Source of the DNA: Roseicitreum antarcticum
GTDB taxonomy: Bacteria > Pseudomonadota > Alphaproteobacteria > Rhodobacterales > Rhodobacteraceae
Length of the DNA stretch: 64,000 nucleotides
Direction of reading: 5' to 3'
Assembly (NCBI RefSeq): GCF_014681765.1
Contig: NZ_CP061502.1
Coordinates: 62,001 to 126,000, forward strand
Positions 8,460 to 17,012 of the stretch are shown here, piece after piece (the stretch's first letter is position 1; each line of letters opens with the position of its first letter). Under the pieces are notes generated by a model. The model made no database searches. It saw only the letters and a program-made list of their open reading frames with translations, and was not told the origin of the DNA. A program made the position numbers and the translations under genes.

Positions 8460-8642
8460 TCAGGCCTTCTTGGGTCCGGCCAGAAACCAGATGACCAACC
8501 CGACCAGCGGGAAGACCAGCACCAACAGGATCCACAGCACTTTCTTGCCCTGTGATGCGCCCGATCCCAGGATCGAAACGGCCGCCCAAATCACCAGTGC
8601 AAGATGCACAAGTCCCAGAAACCCGGTGTAATTCGCATTCAT
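8460..8642 (-). CDS. Small two-helix membrane protein, PLDc_N domain-like
   Basis: A 60-residue protein with two hydrophobic helices (residues ~7-25 and ~37-55) and the VLWILLVLVFPLVGLVIWFL pattern of the phospholipase D nuclease N-terminal (PLDc_N) family. It carries only this membrane hairpin and no catalytic PLD domain. Genes of this kind often sit beside stress genes, as here. No EcfG promoter could be found upstream, unlike its neighbours. Its function is unknown. Confidence 0.75.
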   Translation of the reverse strand: MNANYTGFLGLVHLALVIWAAVSILGSGASQGKKVLWILLVLVFPLVGLVIWFLAGPKKA

Positions 8643-8735
8643 GAGATTATTCCTCGATCTTTAACCATTTTCCAAAATCGGTATCAGCGGCCCGTCTTGC
8701 GCAGCGTCATCCAGCGGACAATCGCGGCGCACGGC

Positions 8736-9131
8736 TCAGGGGCGCGGCGGTGACTTTCGCAATTTCATGTAGGTGGAAAACCCGAACATGAACGCGCCAA
8801 ACAGCGCGGGCATTGCGGCAAAAGCCTGCGGATCGCCGGTTCCCGCAGCAGCATGCTGCGCTTGGCGGGGCGGGGGGGGCATTTTTGGTTGCGGCACGCC
8901 AGAGCCGATCAACAGCGCCAGAATACCAATGCCCAGATACCCGCAACCCAGCGACACCCACGCCACAAGGGGCGAAAACGCATCAGCTAACGCCAGCCAA
9001 CCCGCCGCCGAGAACATCGCCAGACAAACCAGCAACATCAGAGAGCCCACCGCATAAAACGCGGCGCGGCGGGCGGTCAGTTGCACCGCCTGTCCGGCGG
9101 CGTGACGATACGCGGCAAGCTGTTCCAGCAT
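8736..9131 (-). CDS. Putative holin superfamily III-like (phage_holin_3_6) membrane protein
   Basis: A 131-residue protein with two strong TM helices in the first half (YAVGSLMLLVCLAMFSAAGW and a second Gly-rich helix ending IGILALLIGSG), then a Pro-rich linker and a weaker C-terminal hydrophobic stretch. The layout resembles the phage_holin_3_6/YqjE-like proteins usually encoded with DUF883/ElaB-type proteins. Its start overlaps the DUF883 stop by one base (TAATG), so the two are co-translated. It is more likely an envelope stress protein than a lysis protein, since no phage gene is nearby. Confidence 0.6.
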   Translation of the reverse strand: MLEQLAAYRHAAGQAVQLTARRAAFYAVGSLMLLVCLAMFSAAGWLALADAFSPLVAWVSLGCGYLGIGILALLIGSGVPQPKMPPPPRQAQHAAAGTGDPQAFAAMPALFGAFMFGFSTYMKLRKSPPRP

Positions 9132-9556
9132 TAGCGGCGTACCAGCAACATAGCGGCCAGAAAGCCAACGCCCGCAGCCACACCCATTGCTTGGGCCGGG
9201 TTCTCACGCGCATAGCCTTCGGCGCGGGTGCCGTATTCATTCACGCTGGCTTGCGCCTTTTCCAGCCTCTGCGAGGCGGCATCGGTGAAGTGTTCGCGCG
9301 CTGACCCGGCATAGGCCACAGCCTCATCAGCGCGGCTGGTGGCCAGCTTGCCTATGGCTTGGGTCAACTGCGCCATGTCCTTCTTCAGCGTCTCGAATTG
9401 TTCATACAAATCGTCCGTAGCGTCGCGCGCGTCGGCGGCCAAGTTGTCGGCCGCAGATCTGGCGCGGTTGCCAGCACTCCGCGCAGCGGTTTTCGCGTCA
9501 TCTGCCAAATCTTGCGCGCGGGCTTCGACTTTCTGAGTGTCGGCTTTCTTGTCCAT
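9131..9556 (-). CDS. DUF883 (ElaB/YqjD-like) membrane-anchored ribosome-associated family protein
   Basis: A 141-residue protein with a long Ala-rich amphipathic coiled coil (residues ~5-115, for instance ARAQDLADDAKTAARSAGNR) and a C-terminal TM segment ending GVGFLAAMLLVRR. This is the ElaB/YqjD pattern, in which the C-terminal helix anchors the protein to the inner membrane; E. coli members bind ribosomes in stationary phase. The ATG at 9556 has AAAGGA upstream and fits the family length better than the in-frame start at 9583. It heads an operon with the holin-like gene, under an EcfG promoter. Confidence 0.82.
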   Translation of the reverse strand: MDKKADTQKVEARAQDLADDAKTAARSAGNRARSAADNLAADARDATDDLYEQFETLKKDMAQLTQAIGKLATSRADEAVAYAGSAREHFTDAASQRLEKAQASVNEYGTRAEGYARENPAQAMGVAAGVGFLAAMLLVRR

Positions 9557-9649
9557 ATCGCTGGTCCTTTCAACTGGGGCCACTGGCGCGCGTTTGTGCG
9601 TGCTTGCAGGCCCCGGGGTTTGTGTTGCCCCATGGGGGGATGTCAGTAC

Positions 9650-9674
9650 AACGCGCGCGCTGGCTTCTGGTTCC
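9650..9674 (-). promoter_or_regulatory. EcfG-type promoter of the DUF883 operon
   Basis: On the minus strand GGAAC (plus 9670-9674), 16 bases, CGTT (plus 9650-9653). The leader would be ~85 bases. Confidence 0.8.
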
Positions 9675-9741
9675 CTGCCAATGTCGCGCTGTTGGCGGCG
9701 GCCCCGAACGGTTCAAGCCGCCCGCCGCAACGTGTCGCGAC

Positions 9742-9767
9742 GGAACCTTTGCCCGCCGAGGGACGTT
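9742..9767 (+). promoter_or_regulatory. EcfG-type promoter of the AI-2E family transporter gene
   Basis: GGAAC (9742-9746), 17 bases, CGTT (9764-9767), about 40 bases before the ATG at 9817. It is divergent from the DUF883 promoter ~70 bases away. A GAAAGGTTCC direct repeat (9794-9803 and 9807-9816) lies in the leader. Confidence 0.72.
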
Positions 9768-9816
9768 ACACCCCCACAATCGCCCCCAGCGCGGAAAGGT
9801 TCCGCCGAAAGGTTCC

Positions 9817-10968
9817 ATGGCACAGATCAGACCCGAAACCGCCTATGCCATGCGCCCGGCACGAAAGATCCGCGCCAGTTGGGTGGCACAGGCCACATTC
9901 TGGCTGGCCATCTGCCTGCTGACGCTCGGCGCGCTGTGGATGCTCTCAGGCATCGTCACGCCATTCTTTATCGGCGTGCTCATGGCCTATTTCCTGAATC
10001 CTACCGTAACATGGCTGGCTGCGCGACGCGTGCCGCGGCCTGTCGCGGCGGCAGGGCTGCTGTTCCTCATGCTGGGCGCACTGGTCGCGGGGCTCGCGTT
10101 GATCGTGCCGACGCTGTTGAACCAGCTTTACGATCTATTTGAAGCGCTGCCTGACATCTTTGCGCAGTTCAAGTCCTGGATCGGCGAAGGCACGCCGCGC
10201 TTCGTGAACAGCGATGCCGATGACGTGCGCGAAATGCTCAGCGATGCCGCCGACGCAGTGTCAGAGAACCGCGACCAAGTGCTTTCGGGGCTCAGCATGG
10301 GGCTTTCAGGCCTGTCGCGACTGGTGCTTTTCTGGGTCGTCATGCCGGTGGTCGCGTTCTACCTGCTGGTAGACTGGCCACGCCTGACCACAACCGTCTA
10401 TGACGCAATTCCGCGCCATCACCTGAACACGATCTGCAAGTTGCTGGCCGATATGGATGACGTGCTGTCGGGCTTCGTGCGCGGGCAGAGTGTCGTTTGC
10501 CTGCTGCTGGCTGGGTTCTACGCGGTCGCTTTGCTGCTGGCGGGGCTGAACTATGGGCTGGCAGTCGGTGTCGTGACCGGGTTAATCTCATTCATTCCCT
10601 ATGTTGGCGCCTTTGTCGGCGGGGCACTCGCGATCGGGCTGGCGGTCTATCAATTCTGGGACGCGCCGCAACTGATCGGCGCAGTCGTGGCAATCTATGC
10701 CTTTGGGCAAGTGCTGGAGGGACAGATCCTGGTGCCCCGTCTGGTGGGCAATTCGATCCGCCTACACCCGGTCTGGCTAATCTTCGCGGTGCTGGCCTTC
10801 GGGTCGCTGTTCGGCTTTGTCGGCGCGCTGTTGTCGGTGCCGCTCGCAGCAGTGCTGGGGGTGCTGTCACGCTTCGTCTACACGCGCTACCGGCACAGTG
10901 CATTCTATGGTGCGCAATCCGAGGGCTCTGGCACCACGACATCAGCAAAACCTGATCCGAACCTCTAA
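9817..10968 (+). CDS. AI-2E family transporter (PerM/YhhT-like)
   Basis: A 383-residue integral membrane protein of the AI-2E/PerM family with about eight TM helices. It has the early IVTPFFIGVLMAYFLNPTV, a central soluble stretch (residues ~90-160), and the late GLISFIPYVGAFVGG and GQVLEGQILVPRLVGNSIRLHP signatures. Members export or exchange small molecules or ions; most have no proven substrate. The ATG at 9817 fits the family start (cytoplasmic ~25 residues before TM1); an upstream in-frame GTG region has no family similarity. The EcfG promoter ahead of it places it in the stress regulon. Confidence 0.85.
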   Translation: MAQIRPETAYAMRPARKIRASWVAQATFWLAICLLTLGALWMLSGIVTPFFIGVLMAYFLNPTVTWLAARRVPRPVAAAGLLFLMLGALVAGLALIVPTLLNQLYDLFEALPDIFAQFKSWIGEGTPRFVNSDADDVREMLSDAADAVSENRDQVLSGLSMGLSGLSRLVLFWVVMPVVAFYLLVDWPRLTTTVYDAIPRHHLNTICKLLADMDDVLSGFVRGQSVVCLLLAGFYAVALLLAGLNYGLAVGVVTGLISFIPYVGAFVGGALAIGLAVYQFWDAPQLIGAVVAIYAFGQVLEGQILVPRLVGNSIRLHPVWLIFAVLAFGSLFGFVGALLSVPLAAVLGVLSRFVYTRYRHSAFYGAQSEGSGTTTSAKPDPNL

Positions 10969-11266
10969 GGTCAGCGACAATCCGGTATCCGGGGCAGGGT
11001 GATGAAGCCGTCCAGATGACGGATCCGCCGCGCCCGTAAGCGCTGCGCGCGGCATGTGGCGTCAAGCGGGCGCCCGTTGACGACAGCAGCAAGCTGGCGC
11101 GGCAGCACAGCCGGCGCAGGTATGCCTATTTGCGCCGCGGACGTGCCGTCCCAAAAGGCGCATTCTGTATGGAAAGCTGGGACGGGCAGCTGCATCGGTT
11201 GACAGACACTGGGCGGCGCGCCCAATCTCAGCAGCACATACCCTGAGTGAACGAAAGCAGCGCGCA
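10969..11266. other. Intergenic region before the Rieske-like gene, no confident gene
   Basis: About 300 bases without a gene I can support. An antisense frame (10971-11273) is open but has no ribosome site, motif or family resemblance. No terminator with a T-run was found after the AI-2E gene. Confidence 0.45.
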
Positions 11267-12133
11267 ATGACACAAACGGAAACGCCAGGCCGGGCCGCGC
11301 TGGATCAATGGTATTGCCTCAACCCGCTGGAAGTGGTGCCGCAGGGCGGCAGCCAGAATACCCTGCTGGGCCAGACCCTTACGGTCCGCAGGAAAGGCTC
11401 CGACTTTACGGTGGCGGCAACGAACCGGGCGCTGCCACATCTTGCAGCTTTTGGCCACCTGTGGACCACCCTCGGCGACCCCGGCACTGGCCTACCCGCG
11501 ATCCCCGAGGCCGCCGAACCGGATCGCACGCATGTGCCCTGCGGCGGCGTCACCGTACGGGCATCGGGCTTGCGTATTGTCGAGAACTTTCTGGACATGG
11601 CGCATTTCCCCTTTGTGCACACCAATATCCTGGGATCAGAGCCACATACCGAAGTGTTTAACTACCGCTGCGAGATCCGGCGTGACGTGGATGAAGTCTG
11701 GGCGACAGACTGCACATTCGTGCAGCCAAAGGCCGCGCTGTCGGCCACCGACGCGATCGACATCCAGTATATGTACCGGGTCGCGCGGCCCCTGGTGGTG
11801 ATGCTTTACAAAACCTCTCCGTCCGCCCCCGACCGCTGGGACGTGATCTGCCTTTTTGTGCAGCCGCTTGCACCGGACTTGTGCCGCGCGCATACGATGA
11901 TGTTCCTGATCGACGACACCTCTGCGCAGCGCGACCTGATCGGGTTCCAGCAAGTGATTTTCCTTCAAGATCGGATCATTCTGGAAAACCAGCGTCCCCG
12001 GCTGTTGCCACTGGAACCCCGGATGGAAACGCCGACCCGCGCTGATGCCTCGTCCATCGCCTATCGCCGCTGGCTGAAGGAAAAGGGGTTCATCTACGGC
12101 ACCACGCAGGGGCCGAAAGGCCGCGCAGCGTGA
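11267..12133 (+). CDS. Rieske-oxygenase-like protein lacking the Rieske cluster segment
   Basis: The C-terminal two thirds match the catalytic domain of Rieske non-haem iron oxygenases of the vanillate demethylase/phthalate dioxygenase type. They include the mononuclear iron motif N107-x2-D110-x2-H113-x4-H118 in ENFLDMAHFPFVHTN. The N-terminus begins like a Rieske domain (WYCLNPLEVVP, residues 15-25, then a beta-rich VRRKGSDFTV). The ~55 residues that should carry C-x-H and C-x2-H are absent: the chain passes straight to HLAAFGHLWTTLGDP. With no [2Fe-2S] cluster it would need electrons from elsewhere or act in another way. At 288 residues it is short (usual ~340-430). No reductase gene adjoins. 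SD is weak (AACGAAAGC). Confidence 0.65.
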   Translation: MTQTETPGRAALDQWYCLNPLEVVPQGGSQNTLLGQTLTVRRKGSDFTVAATNRALPHLAAFGHLWTTLGDPGTGLPAIPEAAEPDRTHVPCGGVTVRASGLRIVENFLDMAHFPFVHTNILGSEPHTEVFNYRCEIRRDVDEVWATDCTFVQPKAALSATDAIDIQYMYRVARPLVVMLYKTSPSAPDRWDVICLFVQPLAPDLCRAHTMMFLIDDTSAQRDLIGFQQVIFLQDRIILENQRPRLLPLEPRMETPTRADASSIAYRRWLKEKGFIYGTTQGPKGRAA

Positions 12134-12166
12134 CCGAACCGCGCATAAAGCACACTGCGCTGCCGA

Positions 12167-13270
12167 TCAGCGCGACGAATCTTGATCGGGATCGGGGCGG
12201 GGGGGCTGCGCAAGCCAAGGCCGCAACAGCCGGAACACCAGCGGTGCCATTACCACGATGATAGTGATCCGCACAATATGGTGCAATGCGACGTAGTCCA
12301 CCTCGGCCCCCATGGCCAGTGCGATCAGGCTCATCTCGGCCAGACCGCCTGGGGCAAAGGCCAGCAAGACCTGCTCGGTCGTCTGACCGAACAACTGATG
12401 GAAGAAAATCGCGAAAACCAGCGTCACCGCCAGCGTGATGATCGTCGCGCCGATGCTGAGCAAGATGGCATGGCCGATCTGGCGCGCCGTGCTGCCGATG
12501 AACCGGCAGCCCATGATTGTGCCCAATACCAGCTGCGCCAACATCACCAATTCCTGCGGTGGGGGCGTCGTGCTCAACCCCGCGATATGTGCCACCGCGC
12601 TGATCAGCATCGGGCCAACCAGCATCGGCGCCGGCAGACGCAGGCGGGGTCCGATGAAAAACCCCAGCACCCCACAGCCCGCCAGCACCAGCAGTTCCAC
12701 CGGCGGGATCACCGTAAAGGGAACACCGATGGCATTGCGGTCGCCGACCTCAAGCCCGGCGATGAACCGGAACCACAACGCCAGCAGCGACACGGTGATA
12801 AGGATGCGGCTGGCATGGGCGAGGGCGATCTTGCGCTCATCCCCGCCCATATCGCCACCGATGGAAATCATCTCATTCAGGCCGCCGGGCATGCCCGAGA
12901 AATAGGCCGAAGCCGTGTCAAACTTCCCGAGCCGGATGTAGTAAGGCACGACCAGAAGCCCCGCGATGAACATGTAGGCCGTCAGGAACATCAACGACAG
13001 CACCCAGCCGCCCACATGCGCCAGAATGTCCGAGGTAAAGCCCGAGCCGAGCATCACGCCAATCACAACGACCACATAATTGCGCGCCGCCGTCGGTGCC
13101 CGGACCGGGGCACCAGCAATGGCCGCGATCGTGTTGAACACCAAGGCCCCCAGCATCCACGGCAGCGGCATACCCAGCCAGTTGAAAACCACGCCCCCAC
13201 AGGCGCCCAGGGTCAAAGCCAGAGCAATCCGCGCCAACCGGCCCCCCGCCTGCGTGCTGGTCTTTGTCAT
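12167..13270 (-). CDS. AbrB family membrane protein (putative ammonia monooxygenase-type permease)
   Basis: A 367-residue inner-membrane protein with about ten TM helices, built as two related halves, each with a LPWMLGALVF- or LPAPMLVGPMLISA-like signature. The conserved FSGMPGGLNEMISIGGDMGGD and FAPGGLAEMSLIALAMGAEVDYVALHH are the hallmark loops of the PF05145 (AbrB) family. These proteins are unrelated to the AbrB DNA-binding regulator and are presumed transporters or regulators of unknown substrate. AAGGAAG precedes the ATG. It follows rhaI on the same strand after 165 bases, so a link with rhamnose use is possible but unproven. Confidence 0.8.
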   Translation of the reverse strand: MTKTSTQAGGRLARIALALTLGACGGVVFNWLGMPLPWMLGALVFNTIAAIAGAPVRAPTAARNYVVVVIGVMLGSGFTSDILAHVGGWVLSLMFLTAYMFIAGLLVVPYYIRLGKFDTASAYFSGMPGGLNEMISIGGDMGGDERKIALAHASRILITVSLLALWFRFIAGLEVGDRNAIGVPFTVIPPVELLVLAGCGVLGFFIGPRLRLPAPMLVGPMLISAVAHIAGLSTTPPPQELVMLAQLVLGTIMGCRFIGSTARQIGHAILLSIGATIITLAVTLVFAIFFHQLFGQTTEQVLLAFAPGGLAEMSLIALAMGAEVDYVALHHIVRITIIVVMAPLVFRLLRPWLAQPPRPDPDQDSSR

Positions 13271-13435
13271 CGCGAATGTCTTCCTTTGTGCCGGTGGCGC
13301 GGCACGCGCGCCATGGCACTGGATTACGCCCTTCGCTCGGAAAGTTCAAATGATTGAGAGAACCCTCCCCAGCCAGACTGCACCGGTGCGCCACGAGCCG
13401 CGGATGATAATGGACCGGCGCCACACCAAATCCGG

Positions 13436-14722
13436 TCAGACCAACCCGCCGCCCGATCCGGTGACCGCCGGGCGCACATCCGCCACACCCTCGCGGTAGC
13501 CCGATGCACGATAGGCGGCGACCGGGTCAATCGCGCCACCCGCTTGCAGCCGCGCCATGGCAAGGATCGGCTCGACATCGGTGCGGAACGCTGCGCGCAA
13601 AGTCGCGCTGGCCATCAGGGCATCGTTATCGGTCTGGTAGCCCGACAGCACCGTGCGGTCGACCAACGACGCCTGCACAAACGCGCGCTGCACCTCAACC
13701 GCCGAGATCATCAGCGATTCAATCGGATCCGTCACGTTGTGCGACTGGTCCAGCATATGCGACAGGTCCAGCCCGGGGGTGCCTTCGGCATCAACCAGTT
13801 CGTTGAACACCAGAAACAGGCGGTACGGATCGACCGAACCGGCGTCCAGATCATCATCGCCATATTTGCTGTCGTTGAAGTGGAACCCCCCCAGCTTGCC
13901 AAAGCGGATCAGGCGCGCCACGATCATCTCGATATTCACGTTTGGCGCGTGGTGGCCCAGATCAACCAGACATTTCGCCCGGTCGCCCAGTTCGGTGGCG
14001 ATCAGATAGTTGGTGCCCCAATCCTGCACGACCGTCGAGTAGAACGCAGGCTCGTACATCTTGTGTTCAGTCAGCAAATGCCAGTCGTCGGGCAGGGCGG
14101 CGTAGATCTCTTTCGTAGCCTCAAGGTAGCGATCAAAAGCACGGATAAAGTGACTTTGACCCGGAAAATTCGACCCGTCGCCGACCCAGACTGTCAGCGC
14201 CTTCGATCCCAGTTTCTGGCCCAGCTCGATACATTCGATATTATGCGCCACTGCCTGCGCCCGCGTGGCGGCATCGGTATGTGACAGCGAACCGAACTTG
14301 TAGCTGCGCGCCTGACCGGGCTGATCCTGGAACGTGTTGGAGTTCATGGCATCGAACCCCAGCTCCAGCCCTTCCGCATGGGCATTCAGGTCAGCCGGGT
14401 CGGCCATATCCCAAGGAATATGCAGCGACACCGTCGGCGTGGCGCGGGTCAGTTGCTGGATGACCGCGCAGTCATCGAGCTTGTCGAAGATGTGGCGCGG
14501 CTCACCCCGGCCGGGAAAGCGGGCAAAGCGGGTACCGCCGGTGCCCACGCCCCAACTGGGCACCGCCACGCCAAAGGCCGCGGCGCGGGCGGTCAGCGCG
14601 GCAATGTCGATGCCGCACCGGTCCAGCCGTTCGCCAAGGCTGTCATAATCTGCGCGCAGCGCATCTTCATGCGCGTCGTTCTGCGCGACGATCAGGCTTG
14701 TGTCGATCTTTGTCATATTCAT
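13436..14722 (-). CDS. rhaI: L-rhamnose isomerase (RhaI type)
   Basis: Converts L-rhamnose to L-rhamnulose in the cytoplasm. The ~428-residue protein has the xylose-isomerase-like TIM-barrel features of the Pseudomonas/Rhizobium RhaI family: LHIPWDM, NTFQDQPGQARSYKFGSLSH, VWVGDGSNFPGQ, then the metal-site run LTEHKMYEPAFYSTVVQDWG, CLVDLGHHAPNVN and GGFHFNDSKYGDDDLDAGS with its Asp and His ligands. The start ATG (14722) overlaps the rhaD stop (TGATG), with another ATG two codons later (14716). The rhaD-rhaI pair matches the rhaDI operon of rhizobia and lies divergent from the transporter operon. Confidence 0.94.
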   Translation of the reverse strand: MNMTKIDTSLIVAQNDAHEDALRADYDSLGERLDRCGIDIAALTARAAAFGVAVPSWGVGTGGTRFARFPGRGEPRHIFDKLDDCAVIQQLTRATPTVSLHIPWDMADPADLNAHAEGLELGFDAMNSNTFQDQPGQARSYKFGSLSHTDAATRAQAVAHNIECIELGQKLGSKALTVWVGDGSNFPGQSHFIRAFDRYLEATKEIYAALPDDWHLLTEHKMYEPAFYSTVVQDWGTNYLIATELGDRAKCLVDLGHHAPNVNIEMIVARLIRFGKLGGFHFNDSKYGDDDLDAGSVDPYRLFLVFNELVDAEGTPGLDLSHMLDQSHNVTDPIESLMISAVEVQRAFVQASLVDRTVLSGYQTDNDALMASATLRAAFRTDVEPILAMARLQAGGAIDPVAAYRASGYREGVADVRPAVTGSGGGLV

Positions 14723-16824
14723 CACCGCGTGAACGATTGAACGTTGCCCGCATCGACGTTCAGGATGTTGCCCGTCGATTTGGCCGATGCCTCTGAGGCG
14801 AAGAAATACGCAGCCTCGGCAATGTCTTCGGGCAGGACCGAGCGTTTCAGAAGCGAGCGCTGGCGATAGTGATCTTCCAGATCGGCGGTGTCCTTGCCAT
14901 AGGCATCCGCACGTTCCTTCAGCCAGTCACCCGACCAGATCTTGGACCCGCGCAGCACGGCATCAGGGTTCACCACATTGACGCGGATCTGATTGGGGGC
15001 ACCTTCCAACGCCAGACAACGGGCCAGATGAATCTCCGCCGCTTTCGCCGTGCAATAGGCCGAGGCATTGGGGCTGGCCGCCAGCCCGTTCTTCGACGCA
15101 ATAAACACGATGGCCCCGCCGATGCCCTGCACCTTCAGCACCTTGAACGCCTCGCGGCTGACAAGGAAATAGCCGGTGGACAGGATGTCCATGTTCTTGT
15201 TCCACAACGCAAGGCTGGTTTCTTCGATCGGCGCCGAGGACGCGATGCCTGCGTTCGATACCAGAATATCCAGCCCGCCGAACTCTGCCGCCGTTTGTGC
15301 CGCCGCTGCGATCACCGCATCCTCGACCGTCACATCCATGCGCACGGTGCGCACGACATCCGCGCCGAAGCGGCTGGTCAGGTTGTCGCGGGTGGCGGCC
15401 AGTGCGCTGTCGTCGATATCGGCCAGCATGACACACGCGCCTTCGCGCAGGTAACGCTCTGCCGTGGCCGAACCGATCCCGCCCGCGCCGCCGGTGATGA
15501 AGGCGATCCGACCTGCAAGGCTTTTGGGTTTGGGCATCCGTTGCAGCTTTGCCTCTTCCAGCAGCCAGTATTCGATGTCGAATGCCTCCTGCTCCGGCAG
15601 GCCGCAGTATTCCGAAACCGTGCTGGCACCGCGCATCACATTGATCGCATTGACGTAGAACTCACCCGAAATCCGCGCCGTCGCCTTGTCCTTGGCGAAG
15701 GTGATCATGCCGACACCGGGGATCAGGTAAACCACCGCGTTGGGGTCGCGCAGGCCGGGCGAATTGTCATGCTTGCAGCGGTTGTAATAGGCCGCGTAAT
15801 CCTCTCGATACGCCGCAACCTGCGGACCCAGATTGGCCAGCGTCGCATCGACATCCGGGGTGGCAGGGGCGAAATCCACCACCAGCGGGCGGATCTTGGT
15901 GCGCAGGAAATGGTCAGGGCAGGAGGTCCCGAGGGCAGCCAGCGCGGGCATCTCGGCGGCATTGACGAATTCCAGCACGGCAGGCTGGTCGTCGAAATGG
16001 CCGACCATGTGCTGTTCGCCAGACACCATGCCGCGGATCGCGGGCATCAGGCGTGCTGCAACGGCGCGGCGCGCATCGGCGCTCAGGCTTTCATGCACGG
16101 CACCGCCAAAGATTGTCTTGCCCGCGGTCTCCGCTTCAAACCAATCCATGGCACGGTTGATGATGCGCAGGGTCGTCTCGTAGCACATTTTCGCATCGTC
16201 ATCCCACGTGAACAGCCCATGGCTTTCGAGCACGACGCCCTTGGCATCGGGATTGTCGGCGCAGAATTTCGATAGCCACAAACCCAGTTCAAAGCCCGGA
16301 CGCTTCCACGGCAGCCAACCGATCTCATCCCCGAAGATCTGTTTGGTCAGTTCGCGAGAGTTCTTTGCAGCCGCGATGGCGATGATCGCATCGGGGTGCA
16401 TATGGTCGACGTGTTTTTGCGGCACATAGGCGTGCAGCGGCGTGTCGATACTGGCCGCCCGGGAATTCAGGTTGAAGGTGCAATGCGGCAGGAAGCCGAC
16501 CATCTCATCTTCGAACTCCAGACCGCGATAGATGCCACGCAGGGCTTCCAGCTTTTCCATGTAAAGCGTGGCAAACCCGTCCATCTTGATGGAACCGACA
16601 TCGCCGCCGGAACCCTTCACCCACAGCACTTCAACCATGTCGCCGGTCAGCGGATCGGCTTGCATGACCTTGGCCGAGGTATTGCCGCCGCCATAATTCG
16701 TGATTCGCTTGTCCGAGCCCAACAGGTTCGAGCGGTAGAGCAGCTTTTCAGGCTCGGTCATACCTGCCGAAGTGCTGTCATTCCAAAGGTTTTCAAGCCG
16801 TTTCGTGGCGGGGGATTTCGTCAT
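14722..16824 (-). CDS. rhaD: Bifunctional rhamnulose aldolase / short-chain alcohol dehydrogenase
   Basis: A 700-residue fusion. The N-terminal class II aldolase/adducin domain (residues ~15-400) contains NYGGGNTSAKV, LWVKGSGGDVGS and the HMHPDAIIAIA zinc-site loop. The C-terminal SDR domain (~435-695) has the Rossmann motif ITGGAGGIGSATAE, NAG (SNAGIASSAP) and the catalytic Y-x3-K in AYCTAKAAE. Family members split rhamnulose (or its 1-phosphate) to DHAP and lactaldehyde, and the SDR half oxidises lactaldehyde. The ATG at 16824 has AAGGAGAG upstream; the longer frame to 16899 has no such site and would cover the operators. It leads the rhaD-rhaI operon. Confidence 0.93.
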   Translation of the reverse strand: MTKSPATKRLENLWNDSTSAGMTEPEKLLYRSNLLGSDKRITNYGGGNTSAKVMQADPLTGDMVEVLWVKGSGGDVGSIKMDGFATLYMEKLEALRGIYRGLEFEDEMVGFLPHCTFNLNSRAASIDTPLHAYVPQKHVDHMHPDAIIAIAAAKNSRELTKQIFGDEIGWLPWKRPGFELGLWLSKFCADNPDAKGVVLESHGLFTWDDDAKMCYETTLRIINRAMDWFEAETAGKTIFGGAVHESLSADARRAVAARLMPAIRGMVSGEQHMVGHFDDQPAVLEFVNAAEMPALAALGTSCPDHFLRTKIRPLVVDFAPATPDVDATLANLGPQVAAYREDYAAYYNRCKHDNSPGLRDPNAVVYLIPGVGMITFAKDKATARISGEFYVNAINVMRGASTVSEYCGLPEQEAFDIEYWLLEEAKLQRMPKPKSLAGRIAFITGGAGGIGSATAERYLREGACVMLADIDDSALAATRDNLTSRFGADVVRTVRMDVTVEDAVIAAAAQTAAEFGGLDILVSNAGIASSAPIEETSLALWNKNMDILSTGYFLVSREAFKVLKVQGIGGAIVFIASKNGLAASPNASAYCTAKAAEIHLARCLALEGAPNQIRVNVVNPDAVLRGSKIWSGDWLKERADAYGKDTADLEDHYRQRSLLKRSVLPEDIAEAAYFFASEASAKSTGNILNVDAGNVQSFTR

Positions 16825-16895
16825 GGTACCTCTCCTTGACGCGGACAAGATGCTGCGCCTTCCTGCGCGTATCTGGGCCAGTCTGCGACGATATG

Positions 16896-16975
16896 TCAAT
16901 CAAAAACAATCATAACCAATCATGCTGCACCTGCAAACAGCCATTGACGATTGAAAATGATTGACAGTGATTGAA
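16896..16975. promoter_or_regulatory. Divergent rha operator: two facing triple arrays with 10-bp period
   Basis: CAATCA occurs at 16897, 16907 and 16917. Its inverse, GATTGA, occurs at 16949, 16959 and 16969, each array having exactly a 10-bp period. The arrays face each other across ~26 bases between rhaD and rhaR. Three sites on one helix face per side suggest cooperative binding by RhaR (DeoR family). Confidence 0.75.
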
Positions 16976-17012
16976 AACGCTGTCAGCTTTCATCGAAGTT
17001 ACGGGGGAAATC

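Noticed and set aside
8736-9131. Holin-like gene as a sign of a prophage
   Set aside because: No other phage gene is near; the coupling with DUF883 and an EcfG promoter fits an envelope stress operon.
10971-11273. A 100-codon minus-strand frame in the gap before the Rieske-like gene
   Set aside because: No ribosome site, no recognisable motif, and Arg-rich composition of chance frames in GC-rich DNA. It cannot be excluded as a remnant.
12182-13357. A 391-codon frame antisense to the AbrB-family gene
   Set aside because: Composition is the His/Arg/Gln-rich type of antisense shadows; the minus-strand protein has clear TM helices and family motifs.
14869-16275. A 468-codon frame antisense to rhaD
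   Set aside because: Shadow of the aldolase/SDR fusion; no start context and no domain.
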